22,608 nt of DNA from Bacillota bacterium (lineage in GTDB: Bacteria; Bacillota; Clostridia; Acetivibrionales; DSM-1351). Below the pieces are notes generated by a model. That model made no database searches, was not told where the DNA came from, and worked only from the letters and a program-made list of their open reading frames with translations. A program made the position numbers and the translations under genes. Positions 14,947 through 22,594 of this stretch are shown piece by piece. How positions within the stretch are numbered: the stretch's first letter is position 1; the number at the start of each line of letters is the position of its first letter. Location of the stretch: NCBI GenBank assembly GCA_023441625.1, contig JAEZOA010000080.1, positions 1-22,608 of the forward strand, in the 5' to 3' direction.

Positions 14947-16428
14947 GTGAAATTTTCAAAAATAAAACCCAAAGTGCTTTTTGTATCTGCTGAAGTTGAC
15001 CCCTTTGCTAAGACGGGTGGATTAGCTGATGTTGCAGGTTCATTGCCTAAGGAGTTATCGATACTAGGATATGATGTAAGAGTAGTAATGCCAAAGTATG
15101 GAGTTATAGATGTAGAAGCGAAATATGTTTCTGACTTTCCAGTGGAAATGGGGGATAGAAAAGAAACCTGTGTAATTAAAGAAAGTACCATTTACGATGC
15201 TGACAATAAAGAAATTCCAGTTTACTTTATTGAGAACTATAATTATTTCAATAGAAATGGTATATATTGCTATAATGATGATGCTCAAAGGTTTATATTA
15301 TTATGTAAGGCTGCACTTGAGATGTTGCCTGCCATTAATTTTAAACCAGATATTATTCATTGTAATGACTGGCATACTGGACCTATTTGTTTGATGCTAA
15401 AAGAGAAGTATTCAAAATTGGATTTTTATAAGGATATTGCTACTGTTTATACAGTTCATAATTTAGAATATCAAGGTAATTTTGGGTCAGATGTCACTGG
15501 TTTTTTGAATTTGGAAGAAGGCTATTTTGTATCTGAAAAAGCTGAGTTCTATGGAATGTTTAGTTTTATGAAATGTGGACTTGTTTATGCTGATGTAATA
15601 AATACTGTAAGCAAGCAATATGCTCAGGAGATACTTACTCCAGCATATGGTGAAAAAATGGAGGGTGTTTTACTTAAAAGGAGTAAAGACCTTTTTGGAA
15701 TTGTTAATGGTATTTCTTATAATGAATTTGATCCAAGTAAAGATAGTTGTTTATATGTAAATTATGACAAGGGCTGCTCGAAGCTAAAGATTAAAAATAA
15801 ACAGGCATTTCAAAAGGAATTTAATTTATCAATAAGTCAAGCTCCGCTCATGGGGATTGTAACAAGACTAACAGGACAAAAGGGACTAGAACTAGTACTT
15901 GGCTCTATAGATGACTTTATTGAAAAGGAAAATGTGCAATTAGTTGTTTTGGGGCTTGGGGATGATTATTATCATAAAGCTTTTACTAAATTACAAGAAA
16001 AATACCCCAATAATGTTGTTGCTATTTTCGATTTTAATACTGATTTAGCAAAAAAAATATACTCCTCAAGCGATTTATTTCTGATGCCATCAAGATTTGA
16101 ACCGTGCGGTTTAGGACAGATAATTAGCCTTAGATATGGAACAATACCTGTGGTTAGAGCTACAGGAGGATTGGCAGAAACAATTATTGACTATGATGAG
16201 AATAATGCTATTGGTAATGGATTTTCTTTTAATGAGTTCTCAGTACGTCAATTTAAGAATGCTCTTGAGAGAGCCATTAAGTTATATAAGAATAAACCGG
16301 AAATATGGGAGGAGCTTGTTTTGAGAGCTCTTGAGAGTGATTATTCTTGGAAAAAGCCAAGCTTAGCATATCTTGAACTTTATAATCTTGCAGTTGATAA
16401 AAAAACTAAGAGGATTAATAATGAATAA
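14947..16428 (+). CDS. glgA: Glycogen (starch) synthase, ADP-glucose type
   Basis: A GT5 family enzyme that extends alpha-1,4-glucan from ADP-glucose. Its 493 residues are slightly longer than the usual ~480. The N-terminal half has KTGGLADVAGSLP (22-34; Lys22 is the ADP-glucose contact) and IIHCNDWHTG (136-145). The C-terminal half has TRLTGQKG (306-313), PSRFEPCGLGQ (381-391) and YGTIPVVRATGGLAET (397-412). The start is GTG 14947 with GGAGG 6 bases upstream. No glgC, glgB, glgD or glgP is in the window, so this copy is separated from the rest of the pathway, although glycogen (granulose) is a known clostridial pre-sporulation store. Its last 8 bases overlap the start of nth. Confidence 0.96.
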   Translation: MKFSKIKPKVLFVSAEVDPFAKTGGLADVAGSLPKELSILGYDVRVVMPKYGVIDVEAKYVSDFPVEMGDRKETCVIKESTIYDADNKEIPVYFIENYNYFNRNGIYCYNDDAQRFILLCKAALEMLPAINFKPDIIHCNDWHTGPICLMLKEKYSKLDFYKDIATVYTVHNLEYQGNFGSDVTGFLNLEEGYFVSEKAEFYGMFSFMKCGLVYADVINTVSKQYAQEILTPAYGEKMEGVLLKRSKDLFGIVNGISYNEFDPSKDSCLYVNYDKGCSKLKIKNKQAFQKEFNLSISQAPLMGIVTRLTGQKGLELVLGSIDDFIEKENVQLVVLGLGDDYYHKAFTKLQEKYPNNVVAIFDFNTDLAKKIYSSSDLFLMPSRFEPCGLGQIISLRYGTIPVVRATGGLAETIIDYDENNAIGNGFSFNEFSVRQFKNALERAIKLYKNKPEIWEELVLRALESDYSWKKPSLAYLELYNLAVDKKTKRINNE

Positions 16429-17050
16429 AAAAGAAAAAGCAATACGAATTATTGAAATTTTTGACCAGATATATCCTAATGCTCAGTGTTCTTTGGAATA
16501 CAGCAGTCCATTGCAGCTGCTAATATCAACACAGCTATCAGCTCAGTGTACCGATGCAAGGGTTAACCTGGTTGCTAAGAGTTTATATGCTAAATATAAA
16601 GCTGTAGAAGATTTTGCAAATGCTGATATTAGCGAACTAGAAGAAGCAATAAAATCTACTGGCTTTTATAGAAATAAGGCAAAGAATATAATAGGCTGCT
16701 GTAAAATGCTAATAGAGCTATACCATGGAATAATTCCAGACAAAATGGAAGAAATGCTTAAGCTTCCTGGTGTTGGACGTAAGACTGCAAATCTTGTACT
16801 TTATGAGATTTATGGAATTCAAGGACTTGTTATAGATACTCATGCTAAAAGACTGTCTAATCGAATTGGACTTAGTAAAAATGAAGATCCTGAAAAGATT
16901 GAATATGATCTTCAAAAAATTATACCTAAAAACAGATGGGCTGACTTCTGTCATCAGCTGGTATTTCATGGCAGAGAAATTTGTAAAGCAAGAAAACCTG
17001 AATGTCAGAGTTGTGAAATCAAACATTTTTGTAATTATTACGTAAAATAA
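16421..17050 (+). CDS. nth: Endonuclease III (base excision repair glycosylase/lyase)
   Basis: Removes oxidised pyrimidines and nicks the abasic site. The 209-residue protein has the helix-hairpin-helix LPGVGRKTANLVL (115-127), catalytic Lys121, catalytic Asp139 in VIDTHAKRL, and a [4Fe-4S] cluster motif C-X6-C-X2-C-X5-C (Cys188, 195, 198, 204). The start is ATG 16421: AAGAGG (about 16407-16412) precedes it. Extending to the in-frame ATG 16373 would add 16 residues unlike the family and deeper overlap with glgA. The ATG lies 8 bases before the end of glgA, so translation is probably coupled to it. Confidence 0.96.
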   Translation: MNKKEKAIRIIEIFDQIYPNAQCSLEYSSPLQLLISTQLSAQCTDARVNLVAKSLYAKYKAVEDFANADISELEEAIKSTGFYRNKAKNIIGCCKMLIELYHGIIPDKMEEMLKLPGVGRKTANLVLYEIYGIQGLVIDTHAKRLSNRIGLSKNEDPEKIEYDLQKIIPKNRWADFCHQLVFHGREICKARKPECQSCEIKHFCNYYVK

Positions 17051-17083
17051 GTGGCTGTAACTACTATATTCAGGAGGTAGTAC

Positions 17084-19210
17084 ATGACTGATACACAAAA
17101 AACAAATCGAAACCAAATTAAAGAACAAAACGCAAAGAAAGTTAAAAAAGAAGTAAAAATTAATTATAATATTGAAGATTTATTATTTGCCCTTGATATA
17201 GGTACAAGAACTGTTGTTGGTGTGGTTGGTTATTACGAAAAAGAGACCTTTAAAGTTCTTGCAGCAGAAATTATTGAGCATAAGAGTCGCGCTATGTTGG
17301 ATGGTCAAATCCATGATATTAATAAGGTGGCTGAAGTAATAGGGGAATTAAAAAATAGATTAGAAAATTTACTTGGGTTTACTTTAACAAAGGTGGCTAT
17401 TGCAGCAGCTGGAAGGGTATTGCGTACAAGTCAGGTTAAATTAGAGTATGATGTTGAACAGGGGCGTGAAATTACTGCAGAAATTGTAGGAAGCCTTGAA
17501 GTAGACGCTGTACAAAATGCTCAAGTGAAGCTTGATAACGAGATTTTTAAGGAAGAAAAGTTACCTTTCTACTGTGTGGGATATAGTGTTGTAAATTATT
17601 TTCTAAATGGATTTGTTATTTCTTCATTAGTTGGACACAAGGGAAAGAAAATAGGAGTTGAGGTATTAGCTACTTTTTTACCTCATGTAGTTGTGGATAG
17701 CTTGTATACTGTTATGGAAAAGGTAGGACTTAAGGTAATTAGCCTAACTCTTGAACCTATTGCAGCAATCAGTGTTACTATTCCCAAAGATCTGAGACTC
17801 CTAAATTTAGTGTTAGTTGATATTGGAGCTGGAACGTCAGATATAGCTATTACAAAAGAAGGCTCAGTTATTGCCTATGGAATGGTGCCTATTGCAGGAG
17901 ATGAAATCACAGAGAAAATTGCCCAGGAGTTTCTTGTTGATTTTAACACAGCTGAAAAGATAAAAATTTCAATATCCTCAGGTACTGAAATTATTAAATT
18001 TACAGACATTCTTGGTAAAAAGAAAGAGATAAGCAATAAGCAAACCCTAGAAATTTTACAGCCTACTATTGATTTATTGGCAAACAGTATATCTGATAAA
18101 ATTCTAGAATTTAATCAGAAAGCACCAAATGCTGTATTCCTCATTGGCGGAGGGAGTCAGATTCCTGGTCTTACTGATAAAATTGCGCAGGGCGTGGGGC
18201 TTCAGGCTGATAGGGTTGCTGTAAGAGGGAGAGATGTTATACAGAATATTAAGACTAAAATTCGAAAACTATCTGGACCTGAATCAATAACTCCATTTGG
18301 AATAGCTATGATGGCTTATACACAACAGGGACAAGACTTTTTGTCTGTAACAGTAAATGGTGAAAAGGTTCGTCTTTTTAATTCTAAAAAACTCAGTGTT
18401 GCAGATGCCTTGATATTAATAGGCTATAATCCTGATATGTTAATTGCCAGAACTGGTAAGACGTTAAGGTTTACTCTCAATGGCAAGCAAATGACAATCA
18501 AGGGTGAACATGGTGAGGCTGCTGAAATTACAGTTAATGGATCACAAGCCAGTTTAGATACATATATAAATGTTGGCGACTCTATAAATGTGATTCCGGC
18601 CCGAAATGGTAATGATGCTAAAAAGCTTGTTAGTGACTACATTAAAAATTCAAATGGAATTTCGGTTAGTCTTAATGGGGAAGAAATTAAACTTATTCCA
18701 ACAGTAACAATAAATGGAAAAACGCTAACAAAATCAACCTATATTAATGAGGATGATATTGTTTTAATTGACGAAGTAATTCTGTTAAGCGAATTTATAC
18801 AAAACTTTGAACTTGATTTACAAGAAAATGAGTTGTTGGTTAATGGTGAAAAGAGAAATTTTGACTATGAACTTCAAAATAATGATAATTTGCATTATTA
18901 TACCATTGATAACGTAATTAAAGCAGATTATTGTATTGATTCGCATGAGAACAACCTATTATCAGATAATATTAAAATAAGTACAGAACCTTCAAGTAAC
19001 GAGTTTTTTATAACTGTTAATGGAGATAGAGTTGTTCTTAATGAAAATAAGCAGTATATTTTTGTAGATATATTTAGTTACATCGATTTTGATTTAACTA
19101 TCCCAAAAGGGAATATTGTACTGAAGCTTAATGGAAGCCCAGCGAATTTTACGGATAATATAAACTGTGGTGATGTTATTGAAGTTTTTTGGGATAAATT
19201 CAAAATATAG
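17084..19210 (+). CDS. Large FtsA-like actin-fold protein with repeated C-terminal beta modules
   Basis: A 708-residue protein of the cell-division FtsA superfamily, much longer than FtsA (~420). A Lys-rich N-terminus (1-28) precedes the actin-like ATPase region: phosphate-1 FALDIGTRTVVGVV (35-48), an SHS2/1C-like region (about 55-200), phosphate-2 VDIGAGTSDIAI (245-256) and adenosine loop FLIGGGSQIPGL (352-363). After about 415 comes a 290-residue Asn-Gly rich extension with repeated strands such as VTVNGEKVRL, FTLNGKQM, ITVNGSQASL, VTINGKTL, ITVNGDRVVL and LKLNGSPANF. Three of these end in an I-N-x-G/D-D-x-[IV] turn (495-501, 554-560, 692-699). The FtsA C-terminal amphipathic FtsZ/membrane motif is not seen. 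The Shine-Dalgarno AGGAGGT lies 5 bases before ATG. Similar proteins are annotated in Clostridia as FtsA-domain proteins without proven function. Confidence 0.85.
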   Translation: MTDTQKTNRNQIKEQNAKKVKKEVKINYNIEDLLFALDIGTRTVVGVVGYYEKETFKVLAAEIIEHKSRAMLDGQIHDINKVAEVIGELKNRLENLLGFTLTKVAIAAAGRVLRTSQVKLEYDVEQGREITAEIVGSLEVDAVQNAQVKLDNEIFKEEKLPFYCVGYSVVNYFLNGFVISSLVGHKGKKIGVEVLATFLPHVVVDSLYTVMEKVGLKVISLTLEPIAAISVTIPKDLRLLNLVLVDIGAGTSDIAITKEGSVIAYGMVPIAGDEITEKIAQEFLVDFNTAEKIKISISSGTEIIKFTDILGKKKEISNKQTLEILQPTIDLLANSISDKILEFNQKAPNAVFLIGGGSQIPGLTDKIAQGVGLQADRVAVRGRDVIQNIKTKIRKLSGPESITPFGIAMMAYTQQGQDFLSVTVNGEKVRLFNSKKLSVADALILIGYNPDMLIARTGKTLRFTLNGKQMTIKGEHGEAAEITVNGSQASLDTYINVGDSINVIPARNGNDAKKLVSDYIKNSNGISVSLNGEEIKLIPTVTINGKTLTKSTYINEDDIVLIDEVILLSEFIQNFELDLQENELLVNGEKRNFDYELQNNDNLHYYTIDNVIKADYCIDSHENNLLSDNIKISTEPSSNEFFITVNGDRVVLNENKQYIFVDIFSYIDFDLTIPKGNIVLKLNGSPANFTDNINCGDVIEVFWDKFKI

Positions 19211-19211
19211 G

Positions 19212-19239
19212 TATATAAGTAGGTACAAATGCTTATATA
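19212..19239 (+). repeat. Hairpin just after the FtsA-like gene
   Basis: TATATAAG (19212-19219) pairs with CTTATATA (19232-19239) around a 12-base loop. No T-run follows, so it is a doubtful terminator. Confidence 0.35.
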
Positions 19240-19240
19240 A

Positions 19241-19286
19241 CTAGGTATACTGGACTATTGAATCTGGGTATGTTAGACTAGTAAGA
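19241..19286 (+). repeat. Imperfect 23-bp tandem repeat upstream of leader copy 2
   Basis: Two adjacent units (19241-19263 and 19264-19286) share the pattern CTRGGTATRYTRGACTA; 13 of the first 17 bases are identical and the four differences are transitions. The rest of each unit diverges. The role is unknown. Confidence 0.4.
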
Positions 19287-19360
19287 CTACTGTATGTAGT
19301 GTATGTGATTCATGGGGAAGGTTTAAAGAACCAAATAAGTAAATAAGGGGGACCGAGTCC

Positions 19361-19375
19361 ATGCTAGTACTTTAA
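19361..19375 (+). CDS. Mini-ORF 1 in leader copy 2 (MLVL)
   Basis: ATG 19361 follows the purine run (19346-19351) by 9 bases and ends with TAA overlapping the next ATG by one base, exactly as in copy 1 (which encodes MPVL). Translation is unproven. Confidence 0.3.
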   Translation: MLVL

Positions 19376-19410
19376 TGGAGTTTTGTGCCAAATGCGGGGC
19401 GTGGATATAA
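19375..19410 (+). CDS. Mini-ORF 2 in leader copy 2 (MEFCAKCGAWI)
   Basis: Eleven codons, stop TAA 19408-19410, two bases before the cyclase ATG at 19413. Compared with copy 1, three residues differ (E/K, F/C, A/I). This copy has a C-x-x-C-G pattern like the knuckle that opens many zinc ribbons; copy 1 lacks the second Cys. This may be chance. Confidence 0.35.
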   Translation: MEFCAKCGAWI

Positions 19411-19412
19411 TT

Positions 19413-21089
19413 ATGATTAAAACAGAAAAGTATGAAAAGATTATATGCTTAGTAAGTTGGTTATTTATTGTACTATTATTTGTTTCAATCGTAGTTTTAT
19501 ATGCAATAAATAGACCTGATAATGAAATATTACAGCATAGTTATATATTATTTCTTGTTTTGTGCATTATATATAATGGATTTAAAACTTGGATTGTTTA
19601 TCATAACAGCCTTTATTCTGATAAATATTTTAATCTGTTTAGAATCACTGAAGTAATTTTACTTTCCGTGTTCATGGTTTCTTTTAATGATGGTTTAGAG
19701 TATTTATTGCTAGCTATTCCTCTGATTTTTGTTGGACTTTTTAATAAAGGAATAAGAAGCTACCTATTGCTGGCCCTTAGTGCAATAATTAAAATGGCAT
19801 GCATTTTTTTAAAAGCTTTTGAGCTCAATCAAAATGCTTCAGAGCTACAGGATGCTTTATTTACAATGTTCTGGGCATATGTGATTTTGATTACTATGAT
19901 TAAAACTGCATCATCTGTTGGGCAGTCAATGGTAAAAAACAGTCAGGAGAATTCCAGATTAGTTAGCGAACTAGGTGAGAAATACGAGCAGCTTGAAGCA
20001 GCTCAAAATGAAATTAAGGATCAATATGATAAGCTTAAAGATTCTAATCATAAACTTGAGGATACAAATACAAGACTTACGTCAAGTATTGCTGAATTCT
20101 ATACTTTGCAGCAGATTAGTGAGGCTATTGGTTCAATTTTTGACATTAGTGAGCTACTTAAGTTTGTTAATGATGTGATAATAGGCGTAATGGGAGTAAA
20201 CTATTCGACGATTGCGCTATTTGACCAAAAAAAGAATAGATTGAAGATTCATTTTACAAATATTCAAAACAAAGAAGATTTGGCAATATTAAATGACAAT
20301 ATTAATTGTAAGGTATTACTTGACATATTAGAAGGCGGTAATCCAATACTTGAGAATTTGGTTACTCCAGATAACTATGATTTTATTAAACACCGTGAGA
20401 TTGGTTCATTTATAACTATTCCTTTAATTTCTAAATCTAGAAAGTTTGGACTTATTCATATAGAACATAAAAGTAAGAATGCATTTAGTGAAGAAAATCT
20501 TTATCTTGTAACAACAATTTGCAAGACCATAAGTATGGCAATTGAAAATGCTGAGTTGTACGCTAATATGCAGGAGTTAGCTACTATTGATGGTCTGACT
20601 AATGTATATAATAGAGTATACTTCCATCAAAAATTTGAAAGTGAATTAAAGTTAGCTAAGGATTTAGGCTATAACTTAACCTTAGTAATATTAGATATTG
20701 ACTTTTTCAAGAAATTTAACGATACATATGGACATTTATTTGGTGATGTTGTTTTAAAAAGTGTTGCTCAAACTATTAAAACTAATATGAGGTCTACAGA
20801 CACAGTTGCTAGGTTTGGAGGAGAAGAATTTGTAATTATTTTACCGCGTACAACGCTGCACGAAGCATTTGAAAAAATCGAGTCCTTACGACTTAAGATT
20901 TCTAATAACGTTGTTACTGATAATCTTGTTTCATCTTCGGTTACTGCTAGTTTTGGAATGGCATCCTTCCCTGAGACCTCCTCAAATACGGTTGAGCTTA
21001 TAAGGGATGCTGATAATGCTCTTTACAAGGCTAAGGGGAATGGAAGAAATTGTATAAGGCTTGCTGAGTATATTGGGTCCAATGAGTAA
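19413..21089 (+). CDS. Membrane GAF-GGDEF diguanylate cyclase
   Basis: A 558-residue protein. Several hydrophobic segments (about 11-31, 42-57, 77-91, 95-109, 116-134, 150-167) form an integral membrane sensor module. A coiled coil (about 175-225), a GAF domain (about 235-383) and a GGDEF domain (about 390-555) follow. The active-site motif is RFGGEEF (467-473). Upstream are DIDFFKKFNDTYGHLFGD (428-445) and the product-inhibition I-site RSTD (460-463), correctly five residues before GGEEF. Active c-di-GMP synthesis with feedback inhibition is expected. The start ATG 19413 directly follows leader copy 2; an in-frame TTG at 19383 lies inside the leader and is not favoured. The gene is probably monocistronic, and the next gene converges on it 13 bases after its stop. 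Confidence 0.95.
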   Translation: MIKTEKYEKIICLVSWLFIVLLFVSIVVLYAINRPDNEILQHSYILFLVLCIIYNGFKTWIVYHNSLYSDKYFNLFRITEVILLSVFMVSFNDGLEYLLLAIPLIFVGLFNKGIRSYLLLALSAIIKMACIFLKAFELNQNASELQDALFTMFWAYVILITMIKTASSVGQSMVKNSQENSRLVSELGEKYEQLEAAQNEIKDQYDKLKDSNHKLEDTNTRLTSSIAEFYTLQQISEAIGSIFDISELLKFVNDVIIGVMGVNYSTIALFDQKKNRLKIHFTNIQNKEDLAILNDNINCKVLLDILEGGNPILENLVTPDNYDFIKHREIGSFITIPLISKSRKFGLIHIEHKSKNAFSEENLYLVTTICKTISMAIENAELYANMQELATIDGLTNVYNRVYFHQKFESELKLAKDLGYNLTLVILDIDFFKKFNDTYGHLFGDVVLKSVAQTIKTNMRSTDTVARFGGEEFVIILPRTTLHEAFEKIESLRLKISNNVVTDNLVSSSVTASFGMASFPETSSNTVELIRDADNALYKAKGNGRNCIRLAEYIGSNE

Positions 21090-21102
21090 TATATTCAGCA
21101 AT

Positions 21103-21783
21103 TTATTTGATTTTTAATGAATCTACCATTTTCCAATACATTTCGTATTCATCTTTACCATACAATTTTTCTGGAATAAAGTAGCTAATTCTATACATTT
21201 TTGAGCCCTTAGATAAAAAAACTTCTAATGCTTTATAATTTCCTGAAGCACGACTGACGTCATATTCCCAAAAGTAGCCTTCAAGATTATTTACCTTAAT
21301 TTTTTTAGACGAAAAGTTAATAAAATCTTCCATTGCAGTTTGTTTAGAGTTTTCAAGAAATTTTTCCAATGAATATGGTAAATTCCATACCTGAACAAAG
21401 CCAGATTTCAATTTCTCCTTTTTGTTTTGAAAATCAAGATGAAATACTATCTCACTTCCTGGAAAGGTTTTGCTATTTATCTTAAAAATAGAAGGATAGC
21501 TAAATTCAATTCCTTCATCAATGGATTTATAATTTATATAGCTTTTATAACTAGTATTGCTAGCTTGTAAATAGGGTGCAGAGTTATCAGCTTTTGAGTA
21601 AACGTTTGAAATAGTATAAGTAGCAGGATAAGAAATGGAAATATTGTCATTAAAGTTAACAGTATATTTAACAGCATTATTTATAAGTAATCCTGTTCCA
21701 ATAATTATTAGTATCAATAACACTAGCATTAAAAATAAAAATAGCAATTTTCTTTTATAATTATCAATTGAAATTATATACAT
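21103..21783 (-). CDS. Membrane-anchored protein of unknown function, possible PsbP-like fold
   Basis: A 226-residue protein. A short basic N-terminus and one hydrophobic segment (about 12-35) suggest a membrane anchor or uncleaved signal; the rest would face outside. Two F/I-S-Y-P strands (ISISYPATY near 49-57 and IEFSYPSIF near 91-99) and an ending like YEMYWKMVDSLKI recall the PsbP/Mog1-type domains often found in Gram-positive surface proteins, but this is a resemblance by eye. The start ATG (complement of 21781-21783) is supported by AAAGGAG on the minus strand (complement of 21793-21799) 9 bases upstream. It is convergent with the GGDEF gene, with only 13 bases between stops and no separate terminator. 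Function not assigned. Confidence 0.75.
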   Translation of the reverse strand: MYIISIDNYKRKLLFLFLMLVLLILIIIGTGLLINNAVKYTVNFNDNISISYPATYTISNVYSKADNSAPYLQASNTSYKSYINYKSIDEGIEFSYPSIFKINSKTFPGSEIVFHLDFQNKKEKLKSGFVQVWNLPYSLEKFLENSKQTAMEDFINFSSKKIKVNNLEGYFWEYDVSRASGNYKALEVFLSKGSKMYRISYFIPEKLYGKDEYEMYWKMVDSLKIK

Positions 21784-21914
21784 TGGATTAGGCTCCTTTA
21801 ATATGTGCTTTTAGCATATTCAATATATATTTATTCTCGAACTCATTTTTTTAGACAAAGAAATAAAAAGAATTTTAAATTAGTATCACGAAATTTAATT
21901 CTAAAGAATATGAT

Positions 21915-21933
21915 AGATAGTGAGGAGCTATCT
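21915..21933 (+). promoter_or_regulatory. Small hairpin directly before the spoVM ribosome-binding site
   Basis: AGATAG (21915-21920) pairs with CTATCT (21928-21933) around a 7-base loop that itself contains GAGGAG. The real Shine-Dalgarno GGGGGGAG starts 2 bases later. It may stabilise the short message; no sigma-E promoter could be assigned confidently. Confidence 0.3.
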
Positions 21934-21951
21934 TTGGGGGGAGTATAATTT

Positions 21952-22023
21952 ATGAGAATAGTAGTAGTTAAAGTGCCAAAATTTTTTGGAAGTATATTAA
22001 AAAAGGTGTTTAGAATTAGTTAA
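21952..22023 (+). CDS. spoVM: Stage V sporulation protein SpoVM (23 aa)
   Basis: A tiny gene with a strong Shine-Dalgarno GGGGGGAG (21936-21943), 8 bases before ATG. The product is 23 residues and closely parallels Bacillus SpoVM (26 residues): VKVPKFFGSIL here against IKLPKFLGGIV there, in the same register, with the functionally important Pro9 at the same position, then a basic C-terminal half. SpoVM is an amphipathic helix that recognises the positive curvature of the forespore membrane and tethers SpoIVA to start the coat. The location beside rpmB also matches Bacillus. Genes this short are commonly missed by automatic annotation. A terminator follows 74 bases later. Confidence 0.88.
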   Translation: MRIVVVKVPKFFGSILKKVFRIS

Positions 22024-22096
22024 AAAACTTTGATGGAATACTATATCCATCTGATTAGATAAGATTGCTAAAACAATAAAGATAAATTGGAAAAAT

Positions 22097-22126
22097 AAAA
22101 AAGCGTGTTGTAAACGCTTTTTTATT
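22097..22126. terminator. Bidirectional intrinsic terminator between spoVM and rpmB
   Basis: AAAAAAGCGT (22097-22106) pairs with ACGCTTTTTT (22114-22123) around a 7-base loop. The A-run and T-run make it work on either strand, suiting the convergent spoVM (+) and rpmB (-) genes. Confidence 0.85.
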
Positions 22127-22159
22127 TTAAAGTAATTAACTTAGATCAAATCAATTTAA

Positions 22160-22348
22160 TTAGTTAGCTCTGGTAACTTTGTTTGAACGAAGACACCTTG
22201 TGCATATGCTAATTGATTTTGGTGTGCCATTATCAATTATCTTTATTTTTCTAACATTTGGTTTCCATGTACGGCTAGTAGCATTTAACGCATGGCTTCG
22301 ATTATTACCAAATACAGTAGCCTTACTGCATACTTCACACTTTGCCAT
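22160..22348 (-). CDS. rpmB: 50S ribosomal protein L28
   Basis: A 62-residue large-subunit protein of the zinc-binding (C+) type: Cys4 and Cys7 in KCEVC, Cys49 and Cys52 in CTRC, with GNNRSHA and ATSRTWKPNVR in between. The start is the ATG complementary to 22346-22348, because the minus-strand GGAGG lies 8 bases upstream. A GTG further up (complement of 22355-22357) overlaps that Shine-Dalgarno and is rejected. It is transcribed alone, divergently from the gene that starts at 22595, the arrangement seen at the rpmB locus of many Firmicutes. Confidence 0.97.
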   Translation of the reverse strand: MAKCEVCSKATVFGNNRSHALNATSRTWKPNVRKIKIIDNGTPKSISICTRCLRSNKVTRAN

Positions 22349-22414
22349 ATATAACACCTCCTTCGAGTTATGGAGAATTCTAGTTACTCTCTAATCGATA
22401 TCAAAGCAATAACT

Positions 22415-22444
22415 ATTTTAACATATAAAAGCCATTGACTGCAA
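22415..22444 (-). promoter_or_regulatory. Possible sigma-A promoter for rpmB
   Basis: On the minus strand, TTGCAG (complement of 22439-22444) and TAAAAT (complement of 22415-22420) are 18 bases apart, with TG shortly before the -10. The -35 is weak and the -10 matches 5 of 6. The resulting leader would be about 60 bases. Confidence 0.4.
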
Positions 22445-22594
22445 GCTTTTTTAAATTTTATTTAGATAAAAATGTCTTGTGCCTTGAATGAAAAAGTAAA
22501 TTCCACTTTTAATATAACAAAATAGATTTTAGTCTTGCATCAAATTCCTGTAGAATTAAGTTGGTACCTTGCCTGCATTTGAAAGGAGTTTTCT

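Larger units (their letters stand above)
19346..19415 (+). promoter_or_regulatory. Structured leader, copy 2, before the diguanylate cyclase
   Basis: The second copy of the leader found at 9315-9384. P1 pairs 19357-19365 with 19398-19406 (9 bp). Relative to copy 1, four P1 bases differ and all keep a Watson-Crick or G-U pair; the outer two pairs change from G-C to G-U and from U-G to U-A. The remaining two differences lie in the internal GAATTC/AAATGC loop. The competing GGAC/GTCC hairpin (19350-19360), the loop GGAG, both mini-ORFs and the junction with the start codon are conserved. Upstream flanks show no obvious similarity to those of copy 1. Confidence 0.75.

Noticed and set aside
22480..22594. 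Promoter for the gene at the window end (TAGAAT with a weak upstream hexamer)
   Set aside because: The candidate -35 matches too poorly to support a call.
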